A stretch of 64,000 nucleotides of DNA from Sweltsa coloradensis (Eukaryota > Arthropoda > Insecta > Plecoptera > Chloroperlidae): the NCBI GenBank assembly GCA_024449915.1, contig JAMZAV010000030.1, positions 496,001 to 560,000 on the forward strand, given 5' to 3'. This document shows, piece by piece, positions 1-13,676 of this stretch. The first letter of the stretch is position 1. Every line of letters starts with the position of its first letter. Made by a program: the position numbers and the translations under genes. Below the pieces are notes generated by a model. It saw only the letters and a list, made by a program, of their open reading frames with translations, searched no databases and was not told where the DNA came from.

Positions 1-1095
1 TATACCATCGTTTGTACAACGAAGCAAACGTTCCTGAATAGCTGGTTTAAGAATACCTAAGCACCGGGTCTAGTTTTATCGTACATTTGTCGATTGTGAC
101 AATGATAGCGATTATACCAAATCAATGTCATTAAACGACTTGAAGATTAATAGCCGTAACATAGCTGTATAAGCTCGAAACCGTGGCAAAGTAAAGTGGG
201 ACGAGAATACCTAGTTCATCGTCTACAGGTAAATTGCGACAGTTAAATTATGTGGAAAGCTGCCCTCAAATAGAACCTAAACAGTGAATTTATAATATTC
301 AATTAATTAGTGGGTACAAGGTGGACAAATCAACACCGGACTATGTATAACAAGACCTAAAGATTTGAATAAGTTTGAAATTATGCTTTTTGAGGTTAAG
401 GTGCGGCTTTAAAATACAGATACATAACGAAAAATAGAGCAAATGCTAAAACCATAAATCGTAGGTTTCTACTCATACTTTTTGTAAAGGAGAACTTCAA
501 GTTTCATTTGGATATGTGACTGTACTTCCTGAAAAGTAAGCTAGCAAAAAGCTTTGCCTGAAACGCATTGCCTATGTTAGGTGACATTGACAAACTGAAA
601 TAATCTCCGCAGACAGGTTGAAAGATGCTGCACATCCGTACACGCCTGACTCACTACCAAATCATACATAGAGGACTGGTGCCAAGTGGTCTATCTTTTC
701 ACAAGGAACCTTACATAAGTGCGGGCGATGTGCCTTGGCTTGGCATCGTACTATTTCGGGTTTCAAGGTCCTAGACACACCTACCTACAGAATGCGACGT
801 CTCGATCCTCACCACACTCCACATTGTTTCATCTGAGACAGAGTAGGATCTTCTATGTAGCCCCAACATTCAACATTGTCGGGGGCCAAATACCCCATAT
901 TACAGGGTCGTACGTACTTCAATGTTGCCTTCTTGTGCATCACTAATCACTATAATATAGGAAAACGCGCGGAAAGTCGTTGATAGATGAGCGATCGACC
1001 CATGAATTATTTGCAGCATGTAGCATTTGAACTAGTTGGTGTTAAAAACGCTATTTCACTACTTCAACCATAACAAATACCACCAAGTATAAAGC
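1..1095. other. Non-coding stretch, nothing recognised
   Basis: AT-rich sequence with stop codons in every frame. The only frame open for more than 70 codons (719-946, +) has no recognisable domain or plausible splice context. No RNA gene or repeat boundary was seen. Confidence 0.6.
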
Positions 1096-1261
1096 CTGAA
1101 TTAGACGTTCAATGTTTCGTCCATTATTTTCATTGAATTCAAGGACAAAACACAATGAAAATGTGCAAAGATAATAAAATAGAATACTTCCTTCACAATT
1201 ATCATATTTTGTCCTTGAATTCAAGGAATCTTGAACGAAACATTGAACCGTCTAATTCTGT
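1096..1261. repeat. Inverted repeat with ~55 bp arms
   Basis: The left arm (1096-1150) begins CTGAATTAGACG and ends with GAATTCAAGGACAAAA. The right arm (1206-1261) is its reverse complement with a few mismatches and a small indel. The loop is about 55 nt. Architecture fits a small foldback or MITE relic. No clear target-site duplication was found. Confidence 0.75.
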
Positions 1262-1345
1262 CTTGAGCTTATGAGAGCAGCTATACATTCTACACGAAGA
1301 GCCGAATGTTCCGGGTTCAATCCCCGGTGGAGCCACTCTCGTAAT
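1262..1345 (+). repeat. tRNA-derived repeat fragment (B box)
   Basis: Contains CCGGGTTCAATCCCCGG (near 1311-1327), a T-arm-like hairpin with a B-box-like core, followed by TGGAGCCA. No matching acceptor 5' half is present, so it reads as the 3' half of a tRNA-derived SINE or a tRNA relic rather than a functional tRNA. Confidence 0.4.
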
Positions 1346-3294
1346 CTCTGTATAATATATACCATCGAACCATTGAGCTATGTACTGAATGACCAAACTA
1401 ACATATTTTCTGAACAGTCGGCGACCTCAATCAGATATTCGAGGGTTTCGTGCTGAAGCAAGACACGATTCAATCCACAAATACATTGTAACGTACTACG
1501 CAACCTTTTAGCAGATATTTGGGTAACTATTTCTGAATTGGTAGGTGATAAACGTGTCAACGCCCGTGACTCAAAACGTTTTAGGATTTTCTTAGTAAAT
1601 TAAAAGATTTTTTTCCTTCTTTTTGTACAACGAACCAAGATAAAAACGATGCAAGACGATGATTTCATAGCACATTTCTAATACACAGAAGTTTAAAAAG
1701 TAAGATTTATAAATATATATGTACGTGTCGTTTAGCTTCAAACGTGTATCTTATGTAATAGTAAATTTTTAATTTAAATTTAAATTGTTAGTAGTAGATT
1801 GTTCTTTTTGGTTCAGTGGTAGAACATTTGAATTCGTAAATGTTAATGTTGAAGATTGCAACAAAAGCATGTGACACACAGTAAATGAGGAAATACTGAT
1901 CAAACAAGTTAATGTGTATTTGGAGAATTGTAAATAAACTAAACATATTAATTCAACTAAGCAAAGGGCACAAGGGCAGTAAGCGTAACAACCGTCTCTT
2001 GTTGCCTGGCGTCTTGACTTACATACAATAACATTACATCAGTGTTACTCATATATTGTGAATCTATCTTTGACAACAGGTCAACTAAAGCTAAATACTT
2101 AAAAATGTTCGCTAATCACAAACAATACAAATACATTGTACGATTAAGTATCATCAAATTACAATAAGTGGAAATGGAAAAACAAAAATGTAAATAAATA
2201 ACGCACACAACGAAAAATCATACAAGGATTAAAAAGCACATAGAATCTATGGGGAAAAAGGAGAAAATGTGATACGAGCATATACCGGCATAAACAACTT
2301 TTTATGAGTGCATATGATTGATGTCAAGTTCTGTATCAATGGCTAATAATTTGTTGTAGTTGTTTGTTTGCTGTTCATGTAATAAAGTTTGGTAGTTATA
2401 GGTAAGGTAGCTATATCTATGTCGTGACCGGTGTTTTTTTTTAAATCAAATTTGGTCACCAGCAGCAGTAAAATGCTAAAGAATCTACAAATGCTATTTT
2501 TGGAAGCATTAAAGTTATTATTAAAATTGAAAAGCGCCACAAATCACTATCACTAAACTACTTATAATATAATGTTTACTCTATTGCCACTATCAAGTAC
2601 AGAAGTATCTCCACACGTAATCTAGGCATATCCTTGCTTGCTGTAATGTATTCTCACTTTCAGTAGCGGAAACGAGTAATGGGATGCAGTCGTTGTATTA
2701 CGACATCAAGATACACGATACTCTTGCGCGTATAGCCTACTATGAATAGCAAAGCAAAAACTGCACTTTTTCACGTTGATAAGAAAAACGCTAACATAAA
2801 CGTATTTAATGCCTAATCATCGTTGGAGCTGGCACAGTGTTGGAACACGTGTGCAAGCCTGGTACGTTTGCCTGAATATTGACATGTGTAATCAAATTGC
2901 GAGATATTCTATCAGGTGCAACGTACTATTATTACTACTAACTGCGTTGGTCTCGAAAACGATAAATAATATTTTTTGTAAACAATAAAAAAGATAAACA
3001 ATAGGTTCAAATCGATAGAGGTAGCCAACGCATTTCACGCAGGAGGTCTTCGATTCGATACCAGCATGTGACTAAAAGCTGTTCCAAGGTTTTGCTTAGC
3101 CAAAATGCGAATAGTAGAATTAAATTCTACAAACTCGGGTGGCGAGTTCCCACAAGAGGAAGCGAATTTAACTAACGAAAAAGAAAAAGTAAATAAAATA
3201 TAACAAGTTTCTTTATAGCGGTCAAATGACGTTGTCGGTGGAGGGGCCAGAGGGATACAATCAAAATATACGTCCTGTACGGGCATTAGATTCT
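1346..3294. other. Non-coding stretch, nothing recognised
   Basis: AT-rich and without a credible coding frame. A tRNA-Gly-like A box (GGTTCAGTGGTAGAAC near 1810) lacks a B box. A tRNA-like B-box (CTTCGATTCGATACC near 3047) is equally degenerate. Confidence 0.5.
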
Positions 3295-3480
3295 CGTCGT
3301 TGGTGGAGGTGCCGGGTCTAATTTGTCAAGTTTGAGTGATGATAGCCCCTCCCCTTGACCCCCATGGTCCCCAAAACAAACACGCATGTCAACCAGAGGT
3401 CTTTCATTTGGGTTTTAACGTTAGACGTGACACACGGACCGACAGAAAAGTGATGCATAGGAGAGTTTCGCTCGCTGATT
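3295..3480 (+). repeat. Interspersed repeat, GGTGGAGGTGCCGGGT family
   Basis: Begins with GGTGGAGGTGCCGGGTC and continues with a C-rich 'tgacccccatggtccccaaaa' type block and a GACGTGACACACGGACCGACAG block. The same ordered blocks recur, diverged or reverse-complemented, near 10360, 22970, 35320, 36700, 38555, 45440-45640 and 50920-51190. This copy is degraded. The class of element is unknown. Confidence 0.45.
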
Positions 3481-4589
3481 CTATAAGCCACTTCACAATA
3501 CCTCGCAAATAACCTAGTGTTGGTTGTCTGAGATGTGCAGATTTACGGCGAAGATGTGACTGACAAGTGTCTGCTCACGAAAACCACGGTTCCCGCTAAC
3601 CAAGGTCGTGTCTTGACCTGGTCATGCAACGTCACACGACGTCATGTAGGGCGGCATTTAAAAAAAATCCAAAATGGACTGATTGCAAGCATTTTGTTTT
3701 GCTATATTTACACGATTATGATAGAAAGTGTATCTTAATTTTTAGTACTTTTGTTCCGTTGCATAATATTTGTTTTAGGTCCAAAGATTTTCTATTAATT
3801 ATACTATAAGATTAAAAAAGTTTGTAAGAATTTTTTATTGGGTCAAATAATAAAAGAGTAATAATATTTTTGGTATAGAATATAGACGAAATACGATAAT
3901 TTTATTAATAACATTAAATTATTAGCCATCGGTAACCCCTATACTACACTGCTGATACAAATTTGATAGCATATATTCAACGGAGTGTATAATGATAAAA
4001 AATTGTGTTAATAATGCAAATAAATAGATTAAACATTTTCAATACCTAGAATATAATTTAATTAATCGGGAAACACCCCGCTGAGTTGAACTTTAATTTC
4101 TGGATTGATTTCCATAATATGGTATGTAATAAGTTGACACTGACAACAGTGTTGAAGGGGTTCCCATGGCTGTCTAGTTTAGAGAAGACAGTATTGATGT
4201 TTGCTGGCACATGCGAGACAACGTACACAAATAATGTTATACAATACGTGCAAAGAACTGACAACACTGCATGTGTTGATGTAGCTGGCTCAATGAATAT
4301 ATGAATGAATCAAGAATAATAATAGCTCAAGCGTTGGCAGGAATACATTGTCTATGTCTAGTTTGCATACGTTTTTTGTAGACAATTGTATGAATTTAGT
4401 TATTCATTTGCAAAAAATGTACATTTGAATAAAGTCCCCTCGTTCAGTTCTAAATAAAAGCGTGAAATGTCTATGAAATATCTGGTAATAGGTTGTAGTA
4501 GTACGTCCAAAGATGTTATTTATGAGTTGAGCTTATTTGGATTAAGGGCGCGTCAACCGTTAGGTCATAATGCGCCATTCAAGCGTAGA

Positions 4590-4745
4590 GGATATGGGGA
4601 GGAAAATCCCATGCTCGTCAGAACCAGCCATGGGTATAGGAGAAGTCGCGTGGTCGTCATTGTCTTTGTCATTGTTCGTGTTGTCATGGTCGTCGTCGTC
4701 GGGAAGGTCGTCAAGGGATGGGAGAGAGGTCCTCGACGACGATAA
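4590..4745 (+). repeat. GTC-rich interspersed repeat, copy 1
   Basis: Carries 'CAGAACCAGCCATGGGTAT', then a run of GTC/GTT/GTG triplets, then 'GGTCGTCAAGGGATGGGAG' and CGACGACGAT. The same order of blocks is found at 23150-23420 and 30415-30700, with different triplet numbers. Open frames over it are by-products of the triplet repeat. Confidence 0.6.
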
Positions 4746-5206
4746 TTCTTTTTATTTTTGTAGACAAATAGGTTTTCAAGAAACCTTGACGTTGTTTGGG
4801 GGATTTAATAAACTTTGATTAATAAGATACTTTTCTTGATCAGGTATGTTTAGAAATATAATAATCATTTTCAGCTCATTACAATATGATTAGATAAGAA
4901 TTGTCTAACTCTAATAGATAACAAAAATTAGTTAAGTCTAACCGAGTGTGTTATCAGCCGGCGAGAATACCACAGTATACTAACGAGTGTGTAGAGATAA
5001 GATATTAAACAACCGGTTTGTAAATGCAATGATATTGTTTATAATACTATCACGGACGATAAAACTCTTAAATAAACAGACTCTTTATGGTAACACGTGA
5101 CGTATGTAAACAAGCGCCTCTCAGGGCTGACCTAGTTCATAGGATAATACGAGTGCCACAGGTAGAAGGACTTGGAACTCGATGTTTTTAAAGTTACGCT
5201 CCATTT

Positions 5207-5849
5207 TTGGATGAGCGAAGCGAAGACTTCAATTTCACTGACCCCCAAACAATTTAGCTCGGGTGTTTCGTTTTTTTTCTCTCTTTTCTGTCTGTTTGTT
5301 AGCTAACTACCAGGCAAACGGCATATCCGATCTTGACGAAAATTAGAGGGGAACTTCGAAATCTCTGAACGGACTTAGAGGTGTATTGTTTTTGGGAACA
5401 ATCGAAGAAATACTTTTACGATTTTTTCGATTTTTAGTGCGATATTTTCGTGCCATTTGGGCCGATGATGACCAAACTGGGTGGGCGACAAGGTTCATAT
5501 TATACATGGACATTGAGGTTATGGTGATGTTGTACCTTTTGAAAGAAAAAGTTACCCAGAATCCAAAGAAATAAAGATTTAAATATGAGTTTTTTTATGT
5601 GTATAATAATTGACAAGTAACTATAGAACTTGACAACAATCACATACAATGAGTTCAAAAAACAAATCTTCGAGCCTCCAGATACTTGAAATTCTAATTA
5701 CCCTAGCAATTAGTACTTTATAAAAATTATTCTAATTCAACAAAAATGATGCAATGGAACTTGAAGAAGTAAAGAGATCCCACGCATACTAAATTTTTTT
5801 TAAAAAAAAAGCTCATCCATCAAGCGATGGGACTTTAGCGTTTTCCTAG
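5207..5849 (+). mobile_element. Helentron/DINE-1-like non-autonomous element, copy 1
   Basis: The left end is TTGGATGAGCGAAGCG at 5207. The right end is GGGACTTTAGCGTTTTCCTAG ending near 5849, followed by a host T. An inverted copy of the left end (GCTCATCCATCAAG, 5812-5825) sits about 25-35 bp inside the right terminus, giving asymmetric terminal inverted repeats. Near the left end is the family block with TCTGTCTGTTTGTTAGC and a 'GATCTTGACGAAAATT' block. No protein is encoded. The architecture matches HINE/DINE-1 elements, but that class is my inference. Confidence 0.65.
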
Positions 5850-6639
5850 TTTATCATATTCAACTGAAACCAAATCTGAAATGAAAATGTTATCGACGTA
5901 TAGTCCGTCCGTTTACAGTTGACGAATTTGCAAATCCTCAATGGGACAAAAGGCCAGATTTGTTCACACCTCTAGACAAGATCATCTTCCTCTGGTGATT
6001 GACATGTCCATTATAATGAATCGCAACCCGTCGCCAGGCCACTTAGTTTGGTTCCCATTTTGCGCTTCATTGGTTTGCCAAAGAGGCGCACAATGAAACT
6101 TCAGCCGGGCAACATTGACGACGGTCAGCGAAGACTGAATTTTAAATTACAACCCTCGTAAATGGTTATAACAAGTGGCTTACATGTTCCCGCTGTGTCG
6201 GCGAAAAAGCCGAAATTCGTCAAATGTAAACGGACGAACTATATATACAGTGTAATATGACTGATAAAGCGATGGCAATGATGGTAATTATTTGTTTACT
6301 GCATTTAGTTACGTGTCTTGAAATATACTGAATTTAAACGGCCCATAACGATATTGTTTTGGAAAAAGTTTGTTACCATCATATCATCCACCAATCAGAA
6401 CCTTTCAGGTCATCAAATAGCTCAATTCTAGACAAATTGCACACATAACTTACTCGTGTGTTCATTATACCAGAATATAGAATATGTTGTGACTTGTGAC
6501 CATGTCTCACAATGTTTGCTGGTTGCAAGGCGGATTTCGTGGTCGCTTAGGGCCCCGACTCTGAGGACCGATGGGCCCTAAATTGTTCGGCAAAACGTTG
6601 ATTTTAGCAGGTAATCCTATATTACGTCATTAAAATATA

Positions 6640-7145
6640 CTAGGCCGCTTCGCTAAAACTTTTTCCAGTCACGTTGCTGGATGAGTATGGTTGATTATCA
6701 GCCCAAATATCACAAAAATATCGTATCAAAAATCGGAAGGGGTGGGGGGTGGGGGAGAGAATCGTAAAAGTACGATTTCTATCCGTCCGAAATATTTCTT
6801 CAAATGTCTCTAATATCATAACATAATATAATTTCAGTGATTTTAAACGTTCCCATAAAGTTTCATCAAGATCGGAGTAGTCGTTTGCCAAATATCACGA
6901 AAATATTTTATTAAAAATCGGAAAAAATCGGAAAAGTACGATATCATAAGAAATATTTGATCGATTGTACCCAAAAACGTGGCAAGCCTTCCGAGATTTC
7001 GAAGGTCCCCTCAAATTTTCATCAAGATCGCATATTATGCGTTTGCCCGGTAGAAAGCGAAAAAACAAACAGACAGAAAAAAAAACACCCGGGCTAATTT
7101 TTTTGAGGGGTCAGTGAAATTGAAGTTTTCGCATCGCTCATCCAA
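6640..7145 (-). mobile_element. Helentron/DINE-1-like element, diverged copy 2
   Basis: In minus orientation the left end is TTGGATGAGCGATGCG (complement of 7130-7145) and the right end is a diverged ...GCGAAGCGGCCTAG (6640). A subterminal GTTGCTGGATGAG (6671-6683) is the inverted partner of the left end. Internal blocks (GACAGAAAAAAAAAC, CATCAAGATCG, CCTTCCGAGATTTCGAAGG) match copy 1 reversed. The open frame at 6640-6891 lies on this repeat and is not a gene. Confidence 0.6.
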
Positions 7146-10100
7146 ATATACTGCCAGGGAGTGACGGGGGGGGGGGGAAGACAGATTTTTCTAACCATCT
7201 AAGAGTAAAAGTGGCCGGTAAACCACCTTCCACCTTCTCATTATGCCTGTCATCAATACAAATCTTCTCGCCCGAAGACTTAGCCCGGGCCCTGTATGCA
7301 AATCGACCACCTCGCTCGAAAACAAGTTTGCTCGGGATTTATGACAGTTCTGCTAAGCATGTTATTTATAACAAAACACACCTCGGTAGAAATTTGCATC
7401 GCGGTGTTTTCAAGTCTGTTATTCTGTTTGATTTACGTCACATAATTCACGGAAAACACTGCGTCAACACGTCAGCACTCTCTGGACACACGCATTGCCC
7501 GCGTGGTGCTTGAGTCTTGTTGCTGAACGTCTATCTTTACAATATTGCTATGCGAGACGATGAGTGGTCACAGATGATGGTGAAGGACAACAAAAACACT
7601 TGCCTTATCTGGGATTCGAAAACAGTACTCCTAAAAAAATCCACCGTGGATGGCGTGTGGTATGGTGCATGGTCTACGTATATTCTTCCTTCACCGAAGA
7701 ATATTTGATTGGTGCTTGCAGGTGTATAGTGTGAATTGGTGGTGGCTTTTGGAGTATACCATTTTAGAAGTTTATACTGCTACTTTATGGAAGATGCACA
7801 CTATAATTTTAGCATTTGCAACATTATACGCCCAAGAGAAACTCGTAATAATATTAAATGTATCGAATGTTCCAATAAAAGTCTCTAAAATTTATTTTAC
7901 GCCTCACTGGAACTGTTGCAATTCAAACGAGGTAACATTCACTCAAGTGTAAAATCTAGTCTATAATGTCTTCTATACAGCCAAAACACATATTTACATT
8001 AACAACTTTTACTGCCCAACATGTTATGACAGTTTGTTTATTAAAGGTGCCCAGGTCGGCCAGTGTGGGCAGACTTGCTATCCAATATGTCTGCTGATGG
8101 CATAGCTCATCTTCGTGTTTGACTATTGATCAATTCAAATTTTCGATTAAAACAAATAAGTGATTTTTTGTTATGTTAAAAAATATGGTTTATGTCATAC
8201 ATGTATCTGAGTTGAACAATACATATTCTATGATATCAGCTTTGTCAACACAACAACATGGTTAATTCTTTATACATAGATGACACAATAGGATAGCTAA
8301 TATTGATTCTTGATAAGGGAAAATATTTTTGTCCTTTCTAATATGACTAACACTAAACTAGTGCGTGATTCTCAAACACAGTGACCACTAAGACTACCCC
8401 GACAAGGATGGGTCAATAAATATCGTGTTCGGATTATAACATTTTCTTTGCCCTGGTTGCGTGATGAAAATACATAAAAATACATTGTATTAATGTTTCT
8501 GGAAAATGTGTTTGCACGACCGTTACAGAGAGGTAAAATTGCACGAGAGAATCGCCCTGCAACAAAGTTCAGTTCACATGCGACTGTACGATATCTTTAG
8601 GCTCGTCGTGATCGTGTGTCACGATCAATCGAGATGATCGTCTAGCCGAGAGCCGATCGCCACTGGCACTGACCGCTTTCCCCGGGTCTTGAACCAAACT
8701 AGACGAAGTGAAGGTCTTGGCATTTTCTGCTCAGACCTCAACCTTTCCCAGACATCCCGCGTGTTTTACACTACACGCGGAGGCGTTAGGGCGTGGTGGG
8801 CGGGACGAATAATACAATAATACCATACCAGAAATGATTAGCGATAAAACCCCTACGGTGACGTCATCCAGTCTAGACTGTTACTTAGAATTGAAAAACT
8901 GTTTCATAGACATTATAAAAATGTGAAAGGAAGTCATGCGAAATTTATTTCTAGATCGAAAAGTATATAATTACACGCGATTACGTTTTTTATAATTAGA
9001 ATTTCACGACAAGTTTCGTGATGTGAAATCTATCTACCAAATTATCGCTTTCGAAACCGATTATATCGGCAAGTCTTCGATGTATGTTTAATATTTTTTT
9101 TAAAAGATTGTTCCTTGTTCGTTACTGAGTATGCGTGGTTGTTTCGATTGGTAAGGTAAAGCTAGCTGCAGTCGTAATCAACAGGTCGATATGGTGCAGA
9201 GAATGAACATACCTGCTTCTGCTTCTACATGAAACTGTACTGCGCTCAGATTCCTCTCATCTGTGTTTCTCAAAAATCCCTTATCAAACCTGTCAACTTT
9301 CCTAGTAGTAATTAACTTACAACATATATAATCAATATGCGTAGAAGATTGAAATTTTATGATATCAGGTAGAGCTGTAGAGATGCGCAAAATTAATTAA
9401 AATTGTGTCAGAAGACATCCATGTTTATTTTGTACACGAATGTAATAGAATTGAAATCGACTGCTTTCAAAAGTTTTGCTTTTGAGCACGAATAAAGGCA
9501 AAATCTGGCCAAACACTAATTTACTCACAAAATGTTAACTCAACCAATTTTCAAAGAATAACAAATTCAGAGAAACATTGAATCGATTTTTTTTTAAAGA
9601 AACACGTGTTTTGTGAACATATTCGAAAAGTATTTGATTACTAAAATTGTGGTGTTTTGTTATATTTAGCAAAATCGTAATATTTTCTAAATCATAATAA
9701 ATTGTTGCTCTCTCAAACTGTTTTCACACCTCTAACTTTATAATGAGTCCTAACGCAAATTATGTTGCGCTTTTTGGCTCAACGGCCACTACGAAAACCA
9801 CTAGCACTTTGATGGATCATGTCAAAGACAAACAATGATCTCGGATGGAGGTTTGTTTTGGTCGAAGTGCCGTTTAACGACGTCGGTACTTAAACTGTGA
9901 GGGTACTTAACTAACCGGTTCACATAACATATAATTTATCATTCCCCTTCACCAGGCCGGCATGTTTGTTTATGAAGCTGAAAGACAAACACGTCTATTT
10001 TTACCTAGGACTGAACCACACACGGTTGGGCCCACAATAAGTGGACGATGTAAAAGTGGAGGCATACGCAATACGAGTAAATAAAACCATCAATCGTGAA

Positions 10101-12225
10101 GTATGTTTATTCCATTCCAAATATAATAAACACAAAGTACCATTTTAGCTAGCACTCGCCGAGAATAAACCGCGGCATGTAAGCCAGCACAAAAATAACT
10201 GAGTAGCCATGAATTGTTGTGGTGTTTGATGATATTTCTATTAACAATTCATAAATAACGAATGAACTATTTAAAACCACGATGTTGGAATTTTTAGAAA
10301 CGCATGGTATATATTTCTGTGTGTATACACTAATGCAAGTGACAAATTAGTTTTACCCGGCACCTCCACCAAGCACATGCAATAACTGTAAGTTTCGCTC
10401 TTTGGTTACTCCCTTACCCTCCCCGAGCTTATCAAATATTTAGAAAGTTTCCTGTAAATATATAATCAAAATTAAAGTAGCTGTTCTTCGATAGATACCG
10501 ATTGAAACAGCCAAGAATGGAACAATCCGATAACGGGGTATATACTTCGCAGCCAGAATTGAGAACTAAACATTGCAGATAAAAGAGTCAGATTGCCAAA
10601 CGAATTGAGCCAGAAGACTAGAAAACTCTATAAACTATAGAGGAAATCTAGATCTATGCTCATATGCTTTTTAATATTCTGTACTTTTGAATACGTTTTA
10701 AATTCGGATATTGACAGAAATGCATTTTTACACGAGTATACATGTAGATTTTAAAAAAAAATGAGACGAGGTAGAGCGAACGAGCGGTTTGTGCCTTCTT
10801 ACGCTGGCGTGATTTTAATTAGAAGTATTTCTTCGATTGTTTTGAAAATCGGCTCAACTGGTCTGAGTTTAGAGATTTAAAACGTTCCCTAAAATTCCTC
10901 GAAGACCGGGTTAACTGTTTTCCAAGATATAAAGGAGTATACAATTTTCACCGGTATATAACAGCTATACTATACCAAGCATTTTTCTCGGAGTACTGAA
11001 ATGAATATATTTGCTTCGCCTGCTATGCTCACAACGTGCATTCATTAAAATTACATTTCACAATTAAATTTTCAGGGTTGTAAAAGAGTTATGTCAAATT
11101 TGATCAGTTAACAAGTTTCTCAATATATCAGGCGACCCTTCGCCGGAGTCTGTGGTTAGTGAGAGAGAAATCAAAGTTTAACATTTATCTACGATATTAA
11201 ATTGAGTGACGTCAAACGATATCGGGAACGTCAGTTTAGTTGTGTCTACGTCACTAAAAGCTGTGTGATTTACTCTAAACCAAACGGTTGGAGATAATGT
11301 TTTTATGGGAACGTTATAGCCATAAAACTAAATGTAATAACTCTGTTATGCGCTTAGGAAAGGAGGGTGGGAATATTAAAATGTTGTTTTCATTGTAAGA
11401 AAGTGTGTCAAGACGGAGTTTTGATTAGCGCTAGCGTCATCAAAGTTATAGTGTGTTTCTACTTGGAAATGTTGAGCTTTGCGGAGATGCCCTAATCCTT
11501 CCCTTGAGCAATATTCTTCTGAAGCCCACCATTATTAATTTTGACGTGGCCTTACACCTCTTTTTTTGAGTTTAATATTTGGCTTCTTTTATATTGAGCT
11601 TTTAGAACGTATACGTGCACTGAAAATCAAAGGTTACCGATTTACAGATATTCTGTTAGGATAATTATTTCTGTATAGTACGTTATGTAACAAATTTTAA
11701 TTATCGTTCATTTGTAAATTGTATACAATTAATGTAATTAAAATTGAAAATGTAATGAAATACAATTGCAATTGCTAGTCTGTGTCTAAAAGGCAACCTT
11801 AATGAAAAAGGCGTACCTCTTTTTAAATTAAAATAAAGTTATGCAACTAAAATACATAATTCGCTCATTGATTTTTAACTGCAATTATTTTATGTAATTA
11901 ACTTGAGAATCGAGATTAAAGTACGTTGGCAAAACCTTCAGTCATGATTGTTTGTCGGTGGCCGCGGATCACACAGATGACCTCCCGGATTATTTCTCTG
12001 ACGTATCGCACGAACTACCTCTATCGGTTCGCTAGGTGATAGGTAGAGGTGTGCATCTTTCAGGGGTCTACGTCGTAGCCAGACAGGCTTGTCGGCCCAC
12101 GTCTTAGAGGCGATGGTAAAACAAACGGAGGAGTGTCTTCTGTCTTGTGGTTAGTAGTCTTTTGCAGTGACTCGTGACACACCTGATGGCATTGACCGGG
12201 CGACAGTGGGGGCATCACCCACTGC

Positions 12226-12228
<3 letters not shown>
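7146..12228. other. Non-coding intergenic DNA
   Basis: About 5 kb without a gene I can support. It includes a 13-nt G run (7167-7179), a short palindrome TGATCGTG/CACGATCA near 8608, a CRE-like TGACGTCA near 8861, and a fragment of the GGCACCTCCACC repeat at 10358-10372. Frames at 7211-7952 and 9178-9390 lack any family signature. Confidence 0.5.

Positions 12229-12257
<29 letters not shown>
12229..12257 (+). repeat. (TC)n microsatellite
   Basis: About 14 uninterrupted CT units lie immediately after GCATCTT. Confidence 0.95.
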
Positions 12258-12260
<3 letters not shown>

Positions 12261-12949
12261 GCGTGCATGGCGCGACTCGTGACAACAATCAGATAATGAA
12301 TTGATTTAAAATTGTAATTATTATTTATGGACAAAAAATCAGCGAATGTGTGACGTGTAGTTAGTTAAAACCCGTTGTGTATTATACAGCCGGGGTCAGA
12401 CGGAACTGTGTCCGTTCCAATCCGATCAACAAGCGCCGCTTCCGAGTATAGTGGTGTAGTTGGGGGGCTCTCTCTAGTGTGACCGAACTATTTACTACTC
12501 TGGTTACGAGATACGGACGTGTTGGTTGTAAGGAATCATTCTAATGTGACGAGCATGATATACACTAAAGTCCATTTCTTTATATCTGACCCCGGTATTT
12601 GAGGGTTCAAAGAGGGTAAGGTGTCGCCAACGCGAACTGTCTGAGATTGATAGGGTGTCTCAGTACTCATTCAAAGCTGTGTGGCGCCTAACTTGTCTTC
12701 AAAACGCAGGCTCAGTGTGTGTTGGATTGTATTTGTATTGTATTATTTGGTTTGGGGGTGTAAGTTCTAGCTCTGACACGTTGGCAAATGCATCAATTGG
12801 AATTATCATCAATACAATTTTTGTAGGCGTAATGTACGGTCATTGTAGCACTATGTGTAGGCGTCACATCATCGTCTCGAATAGCTAGCAATTGGCCAAA
12901 GTCTTAATTGAGACTTAACAATATCAATCACCGATCATCATAATGTACA
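12258..12949. other. Non-coding stretch, nothing recognised
   Basis: No domain-bearing frame was found. The 77-codon frame at 12655-12888 looks like random low-complexity sequence. Near 12865 there is 'ATCGTCTCGAAT', a motif also found in the repeat tail at 20970. Confidence 0.5.
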
Positions 12950-13180
12950 CACACGTAGTGTATAAAGCGCGAGACTCTGATTCGGATGGTTGCGAGTTCG
13001 AATCGTGACACCGGCAATCCTGACCGAACGATGTTTCCTACAGATTTTGTTTAGTCGTAAATGCGTCGTCGATCGAGTCCTCTTGAACACCCCTCGGACA
13101 TTTCCTTGCCAATTGTCCAAAATTCCAAAATATGTTAAACACCTGAATAGGGGCATTCATTGCACCCTAGGCAGATATCA
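12950..13180 (+). mobile_element. tRNA-derived SINE (family S1), full copy
   Basis: The tRNA-like head has AGCGCGAGACTCTGATTCGG and the B box GAGTTCGAATC (12994-13004). A body follows with GGCAATCCTGACCGAA and CCTCGGACATTTCC, then the tail ACACCTGAATAGGGGCATTC...TGCACCC (13139-13168). The same head, body and tail order occurs at 34475, 41505 (head only), 16905 (-) and 44665 (-). It would be transcribed by Pol III and mobilised by a LINE partner that is not visible here. Confidence 0.75.
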
Positions 13181-13676
13181 CACCAGAAATTTAAAAAGTT
13201 ATACAAATAGGTTAAAGATGTGTGTGCTCTATTGTTAAATAGTTAAGTTATAATTATATAATTAATAAGAAAGATTTAGATGGGTTTCAAAGAAATCAAA
13301 ACAACAGTGTTGGCTTTATCCGAACAGCATCAAGGCTAATATGCTTAAGTGTATCAGCTATATATAACGGGTATACCTTCAAAGCTACTAAGTTTTTTTA
13401 TAGCATAGACCTACTATCGTGAACAAAATCTATCACCACATTAGTGGTTAACCATGCAAACAAGCGTTCGTGTCAGTTTTTTAAAATCGAATAAACTCTA
13501 CAATCGCCAATTTTGTTCGTGACTTGAATAATCAAATCAAATCAAACAAAACTTGAACCAGTTTATATACTACTCTCCCTATACGTGTGCGAGCAATACA
13601 ATAGAAGAAGCATAACATAATTGAAATTGAAAAACTGCTTTTACCATTCACCAGTTGAATAGCATATGGTTCATAA

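Noticed and set aside
1808..1870. tRNA-Gly-like 5' half (GGTTCAGTGGTAGAAC)
   Set aside because: No B box, anticodon arm or acceptor match follows.
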